From NCBI GenBank assembly GCA_020744225.1, contig JAGMWG010000016.1, positions 1,116,001 to 1,180,000 on the forward strand: a DNA stretch of 64,000 nt. Direction: 5' to 3'. Position 1 is the stretch's first letter, and each line of letters begins with the position of its first letter. Shown here piece by piece: positions 46,412-57,259 of the stretch. A program made the position numbers and the translations under genes. Below the pieces are notes generated by a model. The model had not been told where the DNA came from. It saw only the letters and a list, made by a program, of their open reading frames with translations, and made no database searches. Source of the DNA: Paraphoma chrysanthemicola (taxonomy: Eukaryota; Ascomycota; Dothideomycetes; Pleosporales; Phaeosphaeriaceae).

Positions 46412-47941
46412 ATGAAGCTCTCTCTAGTAGCTCTGCTGGCTGCGGGTACGATCGTAGCTGGACTATCGCAAGTATCATTTCAAGAAAAACCAGAAGCGGA
46501 AGGCTTCCAGATCTACCAAAGTCAATTCTCCGAGGACCACTCCATCCGGATTAGACAGCAGCAGAACCACACCCTCTGCGATGCTCATTCCAAGCAATAC
46601 ACAGGTTGGCTAGATGTCGGCTCCAAACATCTATTCTTTTGGTACTTTGAGTCGCAAGACAAACCCTCTGAAGATCCCTTGCTATTATGGCTCACCGGCG
46701 GTCCTGGTGGGTCATCAATGATCGGGATGATGCAGGAGATGGGACCATGTTTAGTCAACGAGCATGGTAACGGCACAATCTACAATGAGTATGGATGGAG
46801 CAAGAATGCGAACCTGCTGTTCATCGACCAGCCTGCGGGAGTTGGTTTTAGCTACGTGGATGAGGGAGTTCCATTACCAGCGACGAGCTTTACAGCCGCG
46901 GAGGATATGCACCATTTTCTGCAGTTGTTCACAACTGATGTCTTTCCAGACTTGGAAGGACGACCATTCCACATCACTGGCGAGAGCTATGCTGTAAGCT
47001 GAGCCAAGCTTCGGCATATGTTGGTGGCTGACATCCTACAGGGTCACTATGTGCCAGCGCTGGGTGCTCAGATCATCTCCCAGAATGCTCTGTATCCTAG
47101 GCGACCACATGTTAACCTCAAGTCTATCTTCGTCGGGAATGGCTACGTCTCACCTCTGGACACCGCTTTCGGCTACTGGGAAACTCTATGTACGACCAAT
47201 CCTGGTGTCGAGACACCCGTCTTCAACCAGACGCGATGCGACATCATGGCATCCAACTTACCGCGCTGCATGGATCTTGCCAAAGTGTGCTACAACCACC
47301 CCGATCCGGATATCTGCAACGCCGCCGACAAGGTCTGCTGGGAAGGAGTTATCGTTCACTACGATGGCGAATCTGGCTCATTGAATGGTACGCGAAACCG
47401 CTTTGATATCACCGAGCCTTGCCTGACAGCAGACGGTCTGTGCTACTTGGAGCCGCAACTTATGCAGGACTATTTGAACTTGCCATGGGTATTCGAGGCC
47501 CTCCGTGTTCCTAAAGACGTTGGTAACTACAGTGTCTACTCAATGGACATCGCATGGTCCTTCGCGTTGACGTACGACGCGGCTATTAGCACGCAGCCGC
47601 AGGTTCTTTACCTGCTCGACGCTGGCGTTGACGTCCTGTTCTACCAAGGTAATCTCGATCTCGCGTGCAACACCGCAGGCAATCTGCAGTGGGCGCATTC
47701 TATGCAATGGAAGGGACAGCCCGCGTTTGTGGCGCAGCCGAAGAGACCATGGAGTGTAGATGGCAAGGAGGTTGGGTGGTTCAAGGAAGTCAAAGTGGAA
47801 ACGAAGAGCGGCCGGCAGACAACTTTTGCGATGAGCACAGTCAATGGCGCAGGCCACATGGTTCCGTACAACAAACCGAAGGAAGCACTGGCGCTGATTG
47901 CAAGGTGGCTGAACAAGCTAAGCTTTGCGGAGGGTTCTTGA
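46412..47941 (+). CDS. Serine carboxypeptidase, family S10
   Basis: Secreted or vacuolar serine carboxypeptidase of 493 residues in two exons. A signal peptide (MKLSLVALLAAGTIVAGLS) is followed by WLDVGSKHLFFWYFES, the oxyanion-hole segment LTGGPGGSSMIGM, and FIDQPAGVGFSY. The catalytic Ser is in GESYAGHYVPA near residue 192; the 48-bp intron (46994-47041) falls exactly between GESYA and GHY. The catalytic Asp is in YQGNLDLACN and the His in NGAGHMVPY. There are several N-glycosylation sequons and many Cys. The ATG at 46412 gives the signal peptide; the longer upstream frame does not. A KEX1-like or CPY-like role cannot be settled; there is no second membrane segment. Confidence 0.94.
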
Positions 47942-48264
47942 GAAGGAGACTGCGACTTTCAGAGCTCTTTTGAGCCGCATGAGGCTCAACAACGCTCACA
48001 AATGAAAATGCTGATCAAAGACGATCGAGTCGATTCAGCCACAATTTGTGCCTGCAGCTTATGCGCATCGCGTTTGGTGCCCGAAAAATGGTGTCCTTTT
48101 CCCCACAATGATCTCATCAATTCATAGCTACGTCATGGAGCAAAACCACACCCCTCATAAAAGCGCCAGGCACGCGATGCGAAATAACTCATTACACACT
48201 CAATCCTACTTCTCTCAATAAGACAATCCCAATCCTCTCAATAACTTCCATAAATACTCACAAC
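47942..48264. other. Intergenic
   Basis: 3' flank of the carboxypeptidase gene and promoter of the small hydrophilic protein gene. The last 100 bp are pyrimidine- and A-rich, as in many fungal core promoters. Confidence 0.5.
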
Positions 48265-48743
48265 ATGTCTGGACAATCAAACGTCGGCAACAGCCAGGTC
48301 TACCAGGCCGACGACCAGCGCACCGTACCGGACTCCCAGATCGAGGAAGAGAAGAAGGAGAACCGCTTCCACGAGGGCAAGGATAACTCACATTTGGCCA
48401 ACGATCCCAGTAAGTCCATGGAACTTCCTCGCTTTGCACCATATCACTTGCATGATTTGATCGTGCTTCAATGCACGTCCGATCATCTTGCCATCAAAAG
48501 CCTCCTTCAAACAAAGGCTAATAAATATCAGAGGACGAGCGTTCCATTAAGAACAAGCTTGCCCGCGAGGAGAAGCGCGAGAATGAGGAAGAGGAGCTCT
48601 CCCTCGACGAGCAGCGTCGGAGGCAAGACGCCACTCTGCCTGCACGCGCACACGGCAACGAGCCCAGCAAGGGAGCCAAGATTGACCAGCAAATAAGGGA
48701 AGAGGAAGAGGAGGAGCTGAGGCGCAAGGGAAAGCTCAACTAG
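48265..48743 (+). CDS. Small hydrophilic, disordered protein
   Basis: A 118-residue protein in two exons; the intron at 48410-48531 has a GTAAGT donor and an ATCAG acceptor. The sequence is almost entirely polar and charged (ADDQRTVPDSQIEEEKKENR, then KNKLAREEKRENEEEEL and REEEEEELRRKGKLN). There is no signal peptide or membrane segment. It resembles the small stress-induced hydrophilic proteins of fungi in composition, but I cannot name a family. The compact upstream region would fit a strongly expressed gene, but that is inference. Confidence 0.75.
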
Positions 48744-49090
48744 ATACCCCGCGGTTGACGTCGTGACGAGCCGATGGAAGTAGATAGGACATTAATTGGG
48801 AGAGGATGACTTCTTCACCATAACGCTCAACCATCAGGCCACACGAACGATGAAATCAATAATGAAGAAACCATTTTTTTTTGGAAGTTTCAATGCATCT
48901 TGAGCATTTAGTGGTGGAGACAGAAATGACCCAAGAATGCTCCACTACGTCGTGCATCTGCCCCTCCAACTCGTACCTCGGAACAATTATCTCCACCACC
49001 CGCAAGTTATTCGGATTCGTTTTCCGACTTCACAGCTGTAATCACCGGCCTTGAGCTCCAATTGCGACACTACAAAGCATTGCGCCGTAC
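48744..49090. other. Intergenic
   Basis: 3' flank of the small hydrophilic protein gene and promoter of the SDR gene. It includes a short T-run near 48875-48892. Nothing else is seen. Confidence 0.5.
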
Positions 49091-50140
49091 ATGCATATCC
49101 TGCGACATTTCAGACACGCTCTTTTCACATCTTCGGCCGTTGCTAGAGCCTCTTTCCGACCCCGCGCGACATCACAGCTCCCCCACGTCTTCCAACAGCA
49201 CACCGCAAGGATGTCATCGAGCATGGCCCAACGCCTCAAGGGCAAAACAATTATTGTGACCGGCGCGTCTTCCGGAATTGGAAAATCTACAGCCATTGAA
49301 TTTGCACGCACACAGCCCGATGACTTAAAGCTCATCCTGACTGCACGACGAGAAGACACACTCAAAGAAGTCGCCAAAGAAATCGAGGGCTTTGCGAAAG
49401 GCGTCAAAGTCCTGCCCGTGAAGCTAGACGTCAGCAAAATAGATGAGATCCAGGCATTCGTCGGCAAACTACCACAAGAATTCAAGGAAATCGACGTTCT
49501 GGTTAACAATGCGTACGCCTCTCGCCATTCCTCTTCATTCATGTAAATCCACAGCACAATACTAACGTATGGTAAACAGCGGCCTCGTCAAAGGCGTCGC
49601 CCAAGCACCCGATATCGCGCCCGCCGACATCGCCACCATGTTCGACACAAACGTCACCGGCCTCATCGCCATGACACAAGCCATCCTCCCCATCTTCAAA
49701 GCCCGCCCCGACGGCGGCCGCGGCGACATCATCAACATCGGCTCCATCGCGGGCAGGGAACCATACCAAGGTGGCAGCATCTACTGCGCGACCAAAGCGG
49801 CTGTCCGCAGCTTTACGGACGCGATGAGGAAGGAGTTGATCGCAACGCGGATCCGCGTGATTGAGATTGACCCCGGCCAGGTGGAGACAGAATTCAGTGT
49901 TGTGCGATTCGGAGGCGATAAGGAGAAGGCCAAGAAGGTGTATGAGGGTGTCGAGCCACTGACGCCGGATGATATTGCCGAGATAGTTGTGTTTGCGGCG
50001 GGGAGGAGGGAGAATGTGGTCTTGGCGGATACTTTGGTGTTTCCGAATCATCAGGTGAGTACGCGAGCGCGTTGGGAAGACGATTTGCTAACGAGGTACA
50101 GGCAGCGGCAACGGTTATGCATCGCAAGACGACGCAGTGA
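49091..50140 (+). CDS. Short-chain dehydrogenase/reductase (YMR226C-like)
   Basis: NADP-dependent classical SDR close to yeast Ymr226c (3-hydroxy acid/serine dehydrogenase). Three exons join over introns 49513-49579 and 50055-50101. It has 311 residues from the ATG at 49091, or 271 from the ATG at 49211 (MSSSMAQRLKGK). Motifs are the cofactor loop TGASSGIGKS, the structural VNNAG split by intron 1, active-site Ser in INIGSIAGREPY, and YCATKAA with Tyr and Lys. The C-terminus ATVMHRKTTQ in exon 3 is typical. The extra 40 residues (MHILRHFRHALFTSSAVAR...) are Arg-rich and acid-free, like a mitochondrial leader. Confidence 0.92.
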
Positions 50141-50850
50141 CTGTCCGGAGCGAAGTTGTAGATATCCAAGATCAATAGAGTTCGTGCACACTAGACCAAC
50201 GAATCATCGTTCTAGACCTCACCACTTGATGGTCCCGCGCAGCACAAATAGAATTCTCGTTGTGAGGTACTGACCAGCGCTGGGAGCTTTATTGCCTGTC
50301 GGCCTGAAGCACGTTCAGGGATGATGTCCGGCCAGATTACGCAAACACTACGTTGAGAGATGACTTATAATTTGATCCTTCCATTACTAACACTCGATCG
50401 AAGACTTTGCTGAAAGGCTTTCAATGAAGATTAGCCACAGGCCGAGGATCGAGAATAGCGGTGTTTCGAGAATGCAACCATCTCGAGTAGTATACCCTCA
50501 GGATACTTATTACCAGGGTGATGCTCACGATGCGACTCGACGCAAACGCCTAAAACAGAGCCTTTCACTACACTCCTGGCAATGAGTGAGATGCTCTGGT
50601 GAGCGGCCGATGTGATAGTTGCTATAGAGAACAATCACTCCTGTCTGCCTGGAGGCACTACGATCATGACAGGGCGATTCATGCCGTTCATCACTCGTGT
50701 ACAGTCTCTACCGCTTTCATTTCAACTCAATCTCATACGACTGTGATATCTTTACCACTACGGCTCATTTGATAGAACTGCGCACACAGCATTTATCACA
50801 TTATTTAATTCGACATTGCAAGGCTCGCACAAGCTACATTACGCTCAAAC
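50141..50850. other. Intergenic
   Basis: 3' flank of the SDR gene and promoter of the acidic protein gene at 50851. No coding-like frame seen. Confidence 0.5.
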
Positions 50851-53097
50851 ATGATTCCAACTATTTCATCGAATATGCCGGCACAGACCAACCAAAAAGC
50901 CAACGGAATCGCTACGCATCACGAGTATGTTCGGACCAGCGCGCCGCTTACGATCCACCGCGGTACCCCTGAGTATCTCTCCGTTATCAAGCCTGAGGCT
51001 CTCCGCGATATCAGGGATTACATTCTCGACAAGACTGGGGCGCTTGGAGTCGGCAAGATTGGACATGAATTGACGAATCCCACGGGGACGAAGTTTGTGT
51101 TTGATCTTTGCCTTGGTGAGGAGAATGATGATGAAGGAGGGAGGATTACGATGGATATGGAGGGTGATATTGTGGCTTATATTGAAGAGGAGGCATCCGA
51201 CGGAAACGGACAAGTCGATTCCGGAGTCAACACTGTCTTCATCAACGAGAGCACGACCACCAAGACTCCCGGTCCCTCTTTGGACGCTGCCCCGCGTACC
51301 GAAGCAGCTCGCAAAGCCCGCCTCATGCGCAGCCATAAGGGCGTATTACTCGCATCTCTCATCGTAGCCGCCGACTCCGACTCGCCTCCTCTCATAGAGG
51401 CCATGAACGACGAAGACGTCGATACATCAACCACAACACCTAGGCACATCCCGCTCGCTGTGTTTCCACAAACTTCTCCAGACGACGATACAAGTCCCGA
51501 AGCAGTCCGGACGTCCTACCTCCCACGCAGCAAAGGCAGCACATCCCTCGCCGCATTCATTGAAGCAGCATCACACTCCCCAGACCCTTCCTCACCCTCA
51601 TCCTCCTCACAATCAGACTCAGACTCTGACACGGATATCTCATCCGAACCCAACGCCCCTTCCTCTTCCCTCTCCAACACCACTAAACCAATCCGCCTAT
51701 GCTACGACCCCACTTTCCCAGGCCACGTGCCCTGCGCCACACATCGCATGCGTAGATTCGGCCGCTCGCATATCGCGGCGACGCAGTTGCTTAGAGACCG
51801 GTTCGAGGCGAGGTGTGCGGCGACGGGGTATTTGGGGTGGTATCGAGCGTGGGTCGAGGTTAAGTGGGAGATGATGGAGCAGGATTTGCGCGTGGGGAGT
51901 GGGAAGGGGATGGGCAAGGTGATGGTGCATGGGGGGAGTAGGTTACGATTTGAGATTGGGGTTGACGAGGTACAGGAGGGTGAGGACGTGGTTGAAGAAG
52001 AAGAGGAAGTGATCTGGGATGAGGCGGATGGATGCGATACCCGAAGTGATTCGTTGCCGGAGTACGAGATGCTGGAGTCGAGTAGTAGCTTTGAGGAGGA
52101 TGTGGATTGCCCTGGAGCGTCTGAGATGGGCGATGACTCGGACACTGGGGATGATGGGGATGAGGATGGGGTGGGGCTTGAGCACGGATTTGTGCTGGTA
52201 AGTGCTCTTGAGGTGGCTGTCTGAAAGTCCGGGTGCTAATGATGTGTCTAGGAAGCGAGTAGTCCTTTTGAAGAGACAGTTGGATCATACGAAGAGACGA
52301 CTGCCTTTGGAGCAAGACTCGATGGAGGTGGAGAAGGCGTTAATGGTACGGAGGTCGTAAGTAAAAGCCATCCTTCAAGCAAAGAGCATGCTGACAGTAT
52401 TTAGAATCATGCAAAAGGGTCCGGCCATGCTGAGGGTATTAGCACTATGCCCGACTCGCCTACTCCTTCTCCTCGAACTGTGCACATCAACAATACCTCT
52501 GCGCATGATACCATGAGCGACAAGACGTCGACACGGACATCAGTCTTCTCGCGAGCCTCCGGTATGACCAAGTCGTCGCGGGAGAGCTGCAGCACTGAAG
52601 ATTTGGCCTGCTCACAACCTGTCGACGCTCTTCATATCATCAATTGTATGGTCGAAGGCGATGAGCGCGCCGTCGTGCCGCTGGCAACCCGCGCACCCTC
52701 GAGCGCATCGAGTCATGAGAACTCTTTCGAAGACTTTGATTTCGATTTCGAGGCTGCACCGCCTGAACACGAGATTGTCTTCGATCACATCGACGATGTT
52801 GTCCGGGATGATGGAGATAGTCGTCCAAAGGTGGTCGCTCACGACGAGCGTGACGCTGACGGTTTCGCGATGCCATACGAAGATGACCATAGCCTCTACG
52901 ACTTTTATGGTCCAGCGCATGTACCTTTCCGCCGCTTTCGGTGGGCGCGCAAGATGACCGAGCGGGCAAAACAGGTACCGCCAAAAATTAAGAAGGCAAA
53001 GCGCGAATTGGTGAAATCGAGTACACGGTTCACTCACATACTGGCTGGGTTCGTACCAGCGGCACTGACTGGACGGAATCCCTACGAGTTTGCCTAA
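50851..53097 (+). CDS. Large acidic hypothetical protein
   Basis: A 714-residue protein in three exons; introns 52198-52251 and 52357-52404 keep frame across FVL|EASSPFEET and GTEV|NHAKGSG. The start is at 50851, or at 50875 (MPAQTNQKANG). A folded-looking N-terminal block (EYLSVIKPEALRDIRDYILD, then IGHELTNPTGTKFVFDLCLG) is followed by a Ser/Thr/Asp-rich disordered region. A central block with Cys/Trp (LCYDPTFPGHVPCATHRMRR, GYLGWYRAWVEVKWEMMEQD), a very acidic segment and a basic C-terminus come next. Near residue 600 it has FEDFDFDFEAAP, close to a motif in the next gene. Family unknown. Confidence 0.72.
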
Positions 53098-53715
53098 GAG
53101 AAGGAGTAGTAGGAGGCTACAGTGAGCTCCCTGTAGCCAGTCTCTAGCTCGTCCGATTCATCCGACGACATTGTCCCTACTGTTGGACTACCATTGCAAC
53201 ATTCTTTCGCTTTAATGTTATTTCAGCATTAATTTCATTAGCTCATATTTATAATATGACTTTAGTGACTACCAAAATAATTCAATAAACCCCGGGAAGT
53301 ACAAGACAAAATTGGTGACGTGACCTCATAGCGTGGTTGCCATGGAGCGGTCGAGGTGAAAGGGCCGGCTAGCACAGTGCATTTCGTTACTAAACTTTCT
53401 CTGTTCGCTCACAACTTTCACGGGTCACAATGTTTGCCCCGCCTTTTCTCCCGCTAACAGCCCCAAGTTTCCCAGTATCCAGGTAGCAACAGCACCGGCG
53501 CGTGCCTCAACCAAGGTACCGTAGAATTGTTACCTCCGCCAAGTCTGCCCTGCACTGAACCCTCACTACGCACCTATATCTTCTCGCAGATCACTTCCAT
53601 ACCCAAACTCTTCCCTAAAGTCAACTCAACTCCCTGCCCATCACACACACACAAGGGTGTTCACCCAATTTCCAATTTGTACATACTCATCATATTCATC
53701 TATACACACATCAAA
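53098..53715. other. Intergenic
   Basis: 3' flank of the acidic protein gene and promoter of the repeat protein gene. An open frame runs into the repeat protein gene from 53527, but it reads as 5' leader. Confidence 0.5.
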
Positions 53716-55488
53716 ATGTCTCCATCCTCAATTTCCTCCCGCCCACCCAGCTTCGTCAACTGGGCCGACGATGACGAAGATGATTTTGACTTCGAGGCAT
53801 GGAAAGCCACGGCCGACACATCAGCGCCAACAGTCGACTCACTCCCTCCGCTGCAGCTCCCGCCTGCCGAAGTCGAGCCATTGTTGTTCGTTTGCGGCAA
53901 CGAAAAGATCAACGATGCGGCGCTTTGGACCGCAGAGCCAACTCAGCAGCCTGAAGCGCCCAAGATCGACTTAAGCCAGATCGATGAGTGGTGCGGAAAG
54001 CGCACGGCGGCGTGGCGCGCAGTCAATGATCGCCCTTCGCGGCCGGCATATCCAACCATGAGCGCTCACGAGGGTGGGCTACTTTGTCTTGATCAGCGAA
54101 TTAACTACGCGAGTAACTGGCAGAAGACAAAGGTTAAGTGTGGCTTGAATTGCAAGTTCACAGCGATGCTGATGCTCTCGTCGCTCCGGATGGTCACCGT
54201 TGTTGAGCCGGAAGAGGTGGCAGACGTTGAGGCTGAGATTGAGGTTCAGACCACCGTTGAAGAAGCCTCGGGCTCTTCTCACCAAGTCAGCGATAGCGAG
54301 GAAGAGGACTCGCCACGATCGACGCCGCCGAGCTTGGCGGATGATGAGTGTACTGTCATCGAGGATAAGGTTGCCGATAACGATACTGGCATTCCTACTC
54401 AACAGGAATTGCTTGAGGACTCTGAGACCAAGACACAGGAGACTCTGCGCACACCAGACATTGTCTCGGCGTCTGAAGATTCTCCAATCACCACAACCAC
54501 GGACTCCTCTGATGATGAGTCTAGCGACACTAAAGACGACACTACTAACATCGATACCACTATAACCACACAACAAGACCATCACGAGGACGCTGAAACA
54601 CACAGACAGGAGACTCTGCACACACCAGAAACTGTCTCATCGCCTGAGGCTTCTATTGTCACCTCACCCACCGACTTGTCAAACGACGAGCTTGCCGTCA
54701 CAACAGACAACATCACCAATAGTCATGCCACCGCTCCCCAGCAAGAGGCACTTCTCGAACGCGTCGAGGCGCAAACTCGAAGAACCCTGCGCACACCAGA
54801 TTATGCGCTGCTGCCCCAAGCTTGCGTCATCACTACACCCTCCTTATTGTCAGATGATGCGTGTGTCGCCATCATTGATGAAACTATTGACATCAATGCC
54901 ATTACTCATAAACATGAAGAGTGTCTCGACGGCTGCAAGATGAAGACGAAGACTCAAGGTACCCTACGCACGCCAGAAATTGGCTCAACACCCAAGCTTC
55001 GACTCATCACCACTCATCTCGACCCGGCACACTCTAAATCACATACACAAGACGCATTGAACACAATGTGCTCGCCAGATGAAGGCTACTACAGCGCCAC
55101 ATCAACCATCACATCACCCACTCTCGCAACCTCGAAGGACACCTCGAGGACCGGTCGTGATAAGACCTCCTTTCATCTATCACTCAACATCATCCTAGCT
55201 ATCGCACGGAAGTCTAATCACAAGCACTCCCGCACGGATTCAATGGATGCACTAAAGAAGTTACGCCAGCGTGGCGAGGTCGAGAAGAACAACGATGGGC
55301 CGCTGGAAGCCATCGACCTCACTCATAATACACTAGATAGCGACGAGAAGCCGGGCGTTGTGACATACCTCTCGCATGCGGCTGCGACTGGATGGGGATA
55401 TGTCACATCAATGCCTTGGACGATGACTGCAGTTGTAGCGACTGGTGTGATTGTTGGCGGAGCGTTGCATTTTGCGCGACGACGCTGA
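53716..55488 (+). CDS. Putative tail-anchored protein with 57-residue tandem repeat
   Basis: A 590-residue single-exon protein from the ATG at 53716 (context AAAATGTC). The N-terminus is acidic (VNWADDDEDDFDFEAWKATA). A Cys/Trp-containing block near 90-155 may be folded (IDEWCGKRTAAWRAVNDR). Residues about 195-430 are tandem repeats starting (T)-L-R/H-T-P-D/E at nucleotides 54442, 54613, 54784 and 54961, that is 57, 57 and 59 residues apart, with a partial unit before. The C-terminus is a single hydrophobic segment closed by Arg (WTMTAVVATGVIVGGALHF, then ARRR), the layout of a tail-anchored membrane protein. Family unknown. Confidence 0.75.
   Translation: MSPSSISSRPPSFVNWADDDEDDFDFEAWKATADTSAPTVDSLPPLQLPPAEVEPLLFVCGNEKINDAALWTAEPTQQPEAPKIDLSQIDEWCGKRTAAWRAVNDRPSRPAYPTMSAHEGGLLCLDQRINYASNWQKTKVKCGLNCKFTAMLMLSSLRMVTVVEPEEVADVEAEIEVQTTVEEASGSSHQVSDSEEEDSPRSTPPSLADDECTVIEDKVADNDTGIPTQQELLEDSETKTQETLRTPDIVSASEDSPITTTTDSSDDESSDTKDDTTNIDTTITTQQDHHEDAETHRQETLHTPETVSSPEASIVTSPTDLSNDELAVTTDNITNSHATAPQQEALLERVEAQTRRTLRTPDYALLPQACVITTPSLLSDDACVAIIDETIDINAITHKHEECLDGCKMKTKTQGTLRTPEIGSTPKLRLITTHLDPAHSKSHTQDALNTMCSPDEGYYSATSTITSPTLATSKDTSRTGRDKTSFHLSLNIILAIARKSNHKHSRTDSMDALKKLRQRGEVEKNNDGPLEAIDLTHNTLDSDEKPGVVTYLSHAAATGWGYVTSMPWTMTAVVATGVIVGGALHFARRR
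54298..54978 (+). repeat. 171-bp (57-codon) degenerate tandem repeat
   Basis: Imperfect in-frame repeats inside the tail-anchored protein gene. Successive L-R/H-T-P starts are 171, 171 and 177 nt apart. Each unit has a TP site, a Ser/Thr block, an LSDDE-like block, and a Gln/Glu-rich end (TQQE, QET). Copies differ at many codons, so the repeat is old. Confidence 0.75.
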
Positions 55489-56331
55489 GGGGTCGGCAGG
55501 GTTTGACCTGCAAGCAAAGAATTGCAGAGACTTGAGTTTTTCCCTTTTGCGTTGGCAGCATTTACACAGCGGGGGCTATATCGGTTGGACTGTACAATAG
55601 AGGAAGCGGCATTTGCATGGCGTTATATACCCTGGGATTTGTTTCAGCGTTGCGCATATTAAGATGTTATGGAGTTGCTTTTAGATGCTATAGGTCTATT
55701 TTTCCAAATATGTTCACACTCAAAATCCCTTCCCCTCCGTCATTAGCTCTTATGTCGCCTTCATAACACGGCTTTTACGTACATGCACGGATATCGCGTC
55801 CTGTCAACCAGTCACGAGACGACGAATAAGCAACAGATACCGCGGTGAACTTCTATTATTCATGCAGACAGGTGTCATGCACGGAACCAGATCCATGTGG
55901 ATGGGACAAGCGCCAAGATACTTTGTGATATGGTTGGCTAGATGATGGCTTATGTTCTGACCATTGTAGGGACCGACGGGCTGGCGACGGCATATTGGAG
56001 AAGATCACAGATTAGTAGCGCGTGCTGAAAGGATTAGCACGTGTCCGATGGTATCCTGTTGCCAAGCGGGAGAGTGTTCACTGTCACAATCTAGTATAGG
56101 AGCATGAGCATATAATGTGTATGAGATGAGCCTTAGCTACTAGTGTAAGACCCTGCCTACATGCTCCTGCTGCCAGTGTCCGGCGTGGGAGGTACCCACC
56201 ACTCACATTCACACTGCTTGCACACTGAACGCTCAATGCACCACCTCGAAATGTTGCCCTTCTTCGCGTTTCTCACGGAGTTCCAGTGCTACGCATCATT
56301 CTCCGTATTTCATCTCCCAAAAACTCCCCGT
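55489..56331. other. Intergenic
   Basis: 3' flank of the repeat protein gene. No coding-like frame or repeat is seen in this stretch. Confidence 0.45.
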
Positions 56332-56652
56332 TCATCGCAGCTGAAACTTGAGTGCCTCTCTAACACGCACGAGATACGGTTGGTTGCCGCGTCGATGCAG
56401 TGCAGCATATACCAGCGCAAAGACGATCCAGAACTCGCATACTCCGCCGAAAACTAGTAGTACGATTGTGGAAACCGTCATCTTGCCCGTATGAAAGTCG
56501 GTTGATCGTACATGTTTAGAAGTTGGCGGGAAAGGTGTAGCACTTCGAGCGCTTGCGGGTAAGATCGAGTTCGTTGGTAGTGCGAGCATCGTGAAGATGA
56601 AGAGGAAGTAAGTGGCCTTCGGGTTGAATTTAGTCAAGTAGCATGCAATCAT
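56332..56652 (-). CDS. Small hypothetical membrane protein
   Basis: A 106-residue frame from the ATG at 56652 with two hydrophobic segments: YFLFIFTMLALPTNSILPA near the N-terminus and VSTIVLLVFGGVCEFWIVFA near residues 60-80. The latter is followed by a positively charged tail (LHRRGNQPYLVRVREALKF). This fits a small two-span membrane protein. There is no family signature, and an upstream exon is possible. It could also be a chance frame. Confidence 0.38.
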   Translation of the reverse strand: MIACYLTKFNPKATYFLFIFTMLALPTNSILPASARSATPFPPTSKHVRSTDFHTGKMTVSTIVLLVFGGVCEFWIVFALVYAALHRRGNQPYLVRVREALKFQLR

Positions 56653-57259
56653 CCCTCAGCGAGGGTCGAGATAGCGAGGTTCAATCTACAGTGAGGATTG
56701 AAATGTATCGGCCCGCTGAGAGGGTTGGGCACATGTCGGGCGCGGTGTAAGATCTGAAGGTCGCTGAAAGTTGGAGGATAAAAGGTCCAGGACCCAGTGT
56801 GCAGCGCCCGTCGAGGAGTTGGGTTGGTGATTAAGAGACGATTCACGCAGCCTACAAGGCACAAGCCACAATCATTTCTCCACCTCACAGTGCGAGCTTG
56901 AAATCACATGTCGATGTAGTTTGTGTACGTGATGAGGAAACGCAATCACGTTGGCTAGGTTGTGCTGTTTTTATGGTAACTGCAAACGACAACACCTAGT
57001 GAGAGGTGCGAGGAAGTAATTGCGATGTGCAAGGATGCGTGGTTGCTCTACGTAGGTAGTGCCGCCACTGCCCATTTTCCTCAATTGGCTGGTAGTCAAT
57101 TACTCCAAAGTTTCGACATCTATGAAACCCATGACCATGGCTATACTTATCAGTGTCACATAACCCATTCTTTTCAACGCCCTCACTTAAAGAAATTATT
57201 GCATTCACTCCCATTCTCTTCCCAACTCGGCGCGCAAATATTTTCATCCGACAGCCGCC
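56653..57259. other. Intergenic
   Basis: Upstream regions of the small membrane protein frame (minus) and the HNH-family gene (plus). Open frames here are short and not protein-like. Confidence 0.45.
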
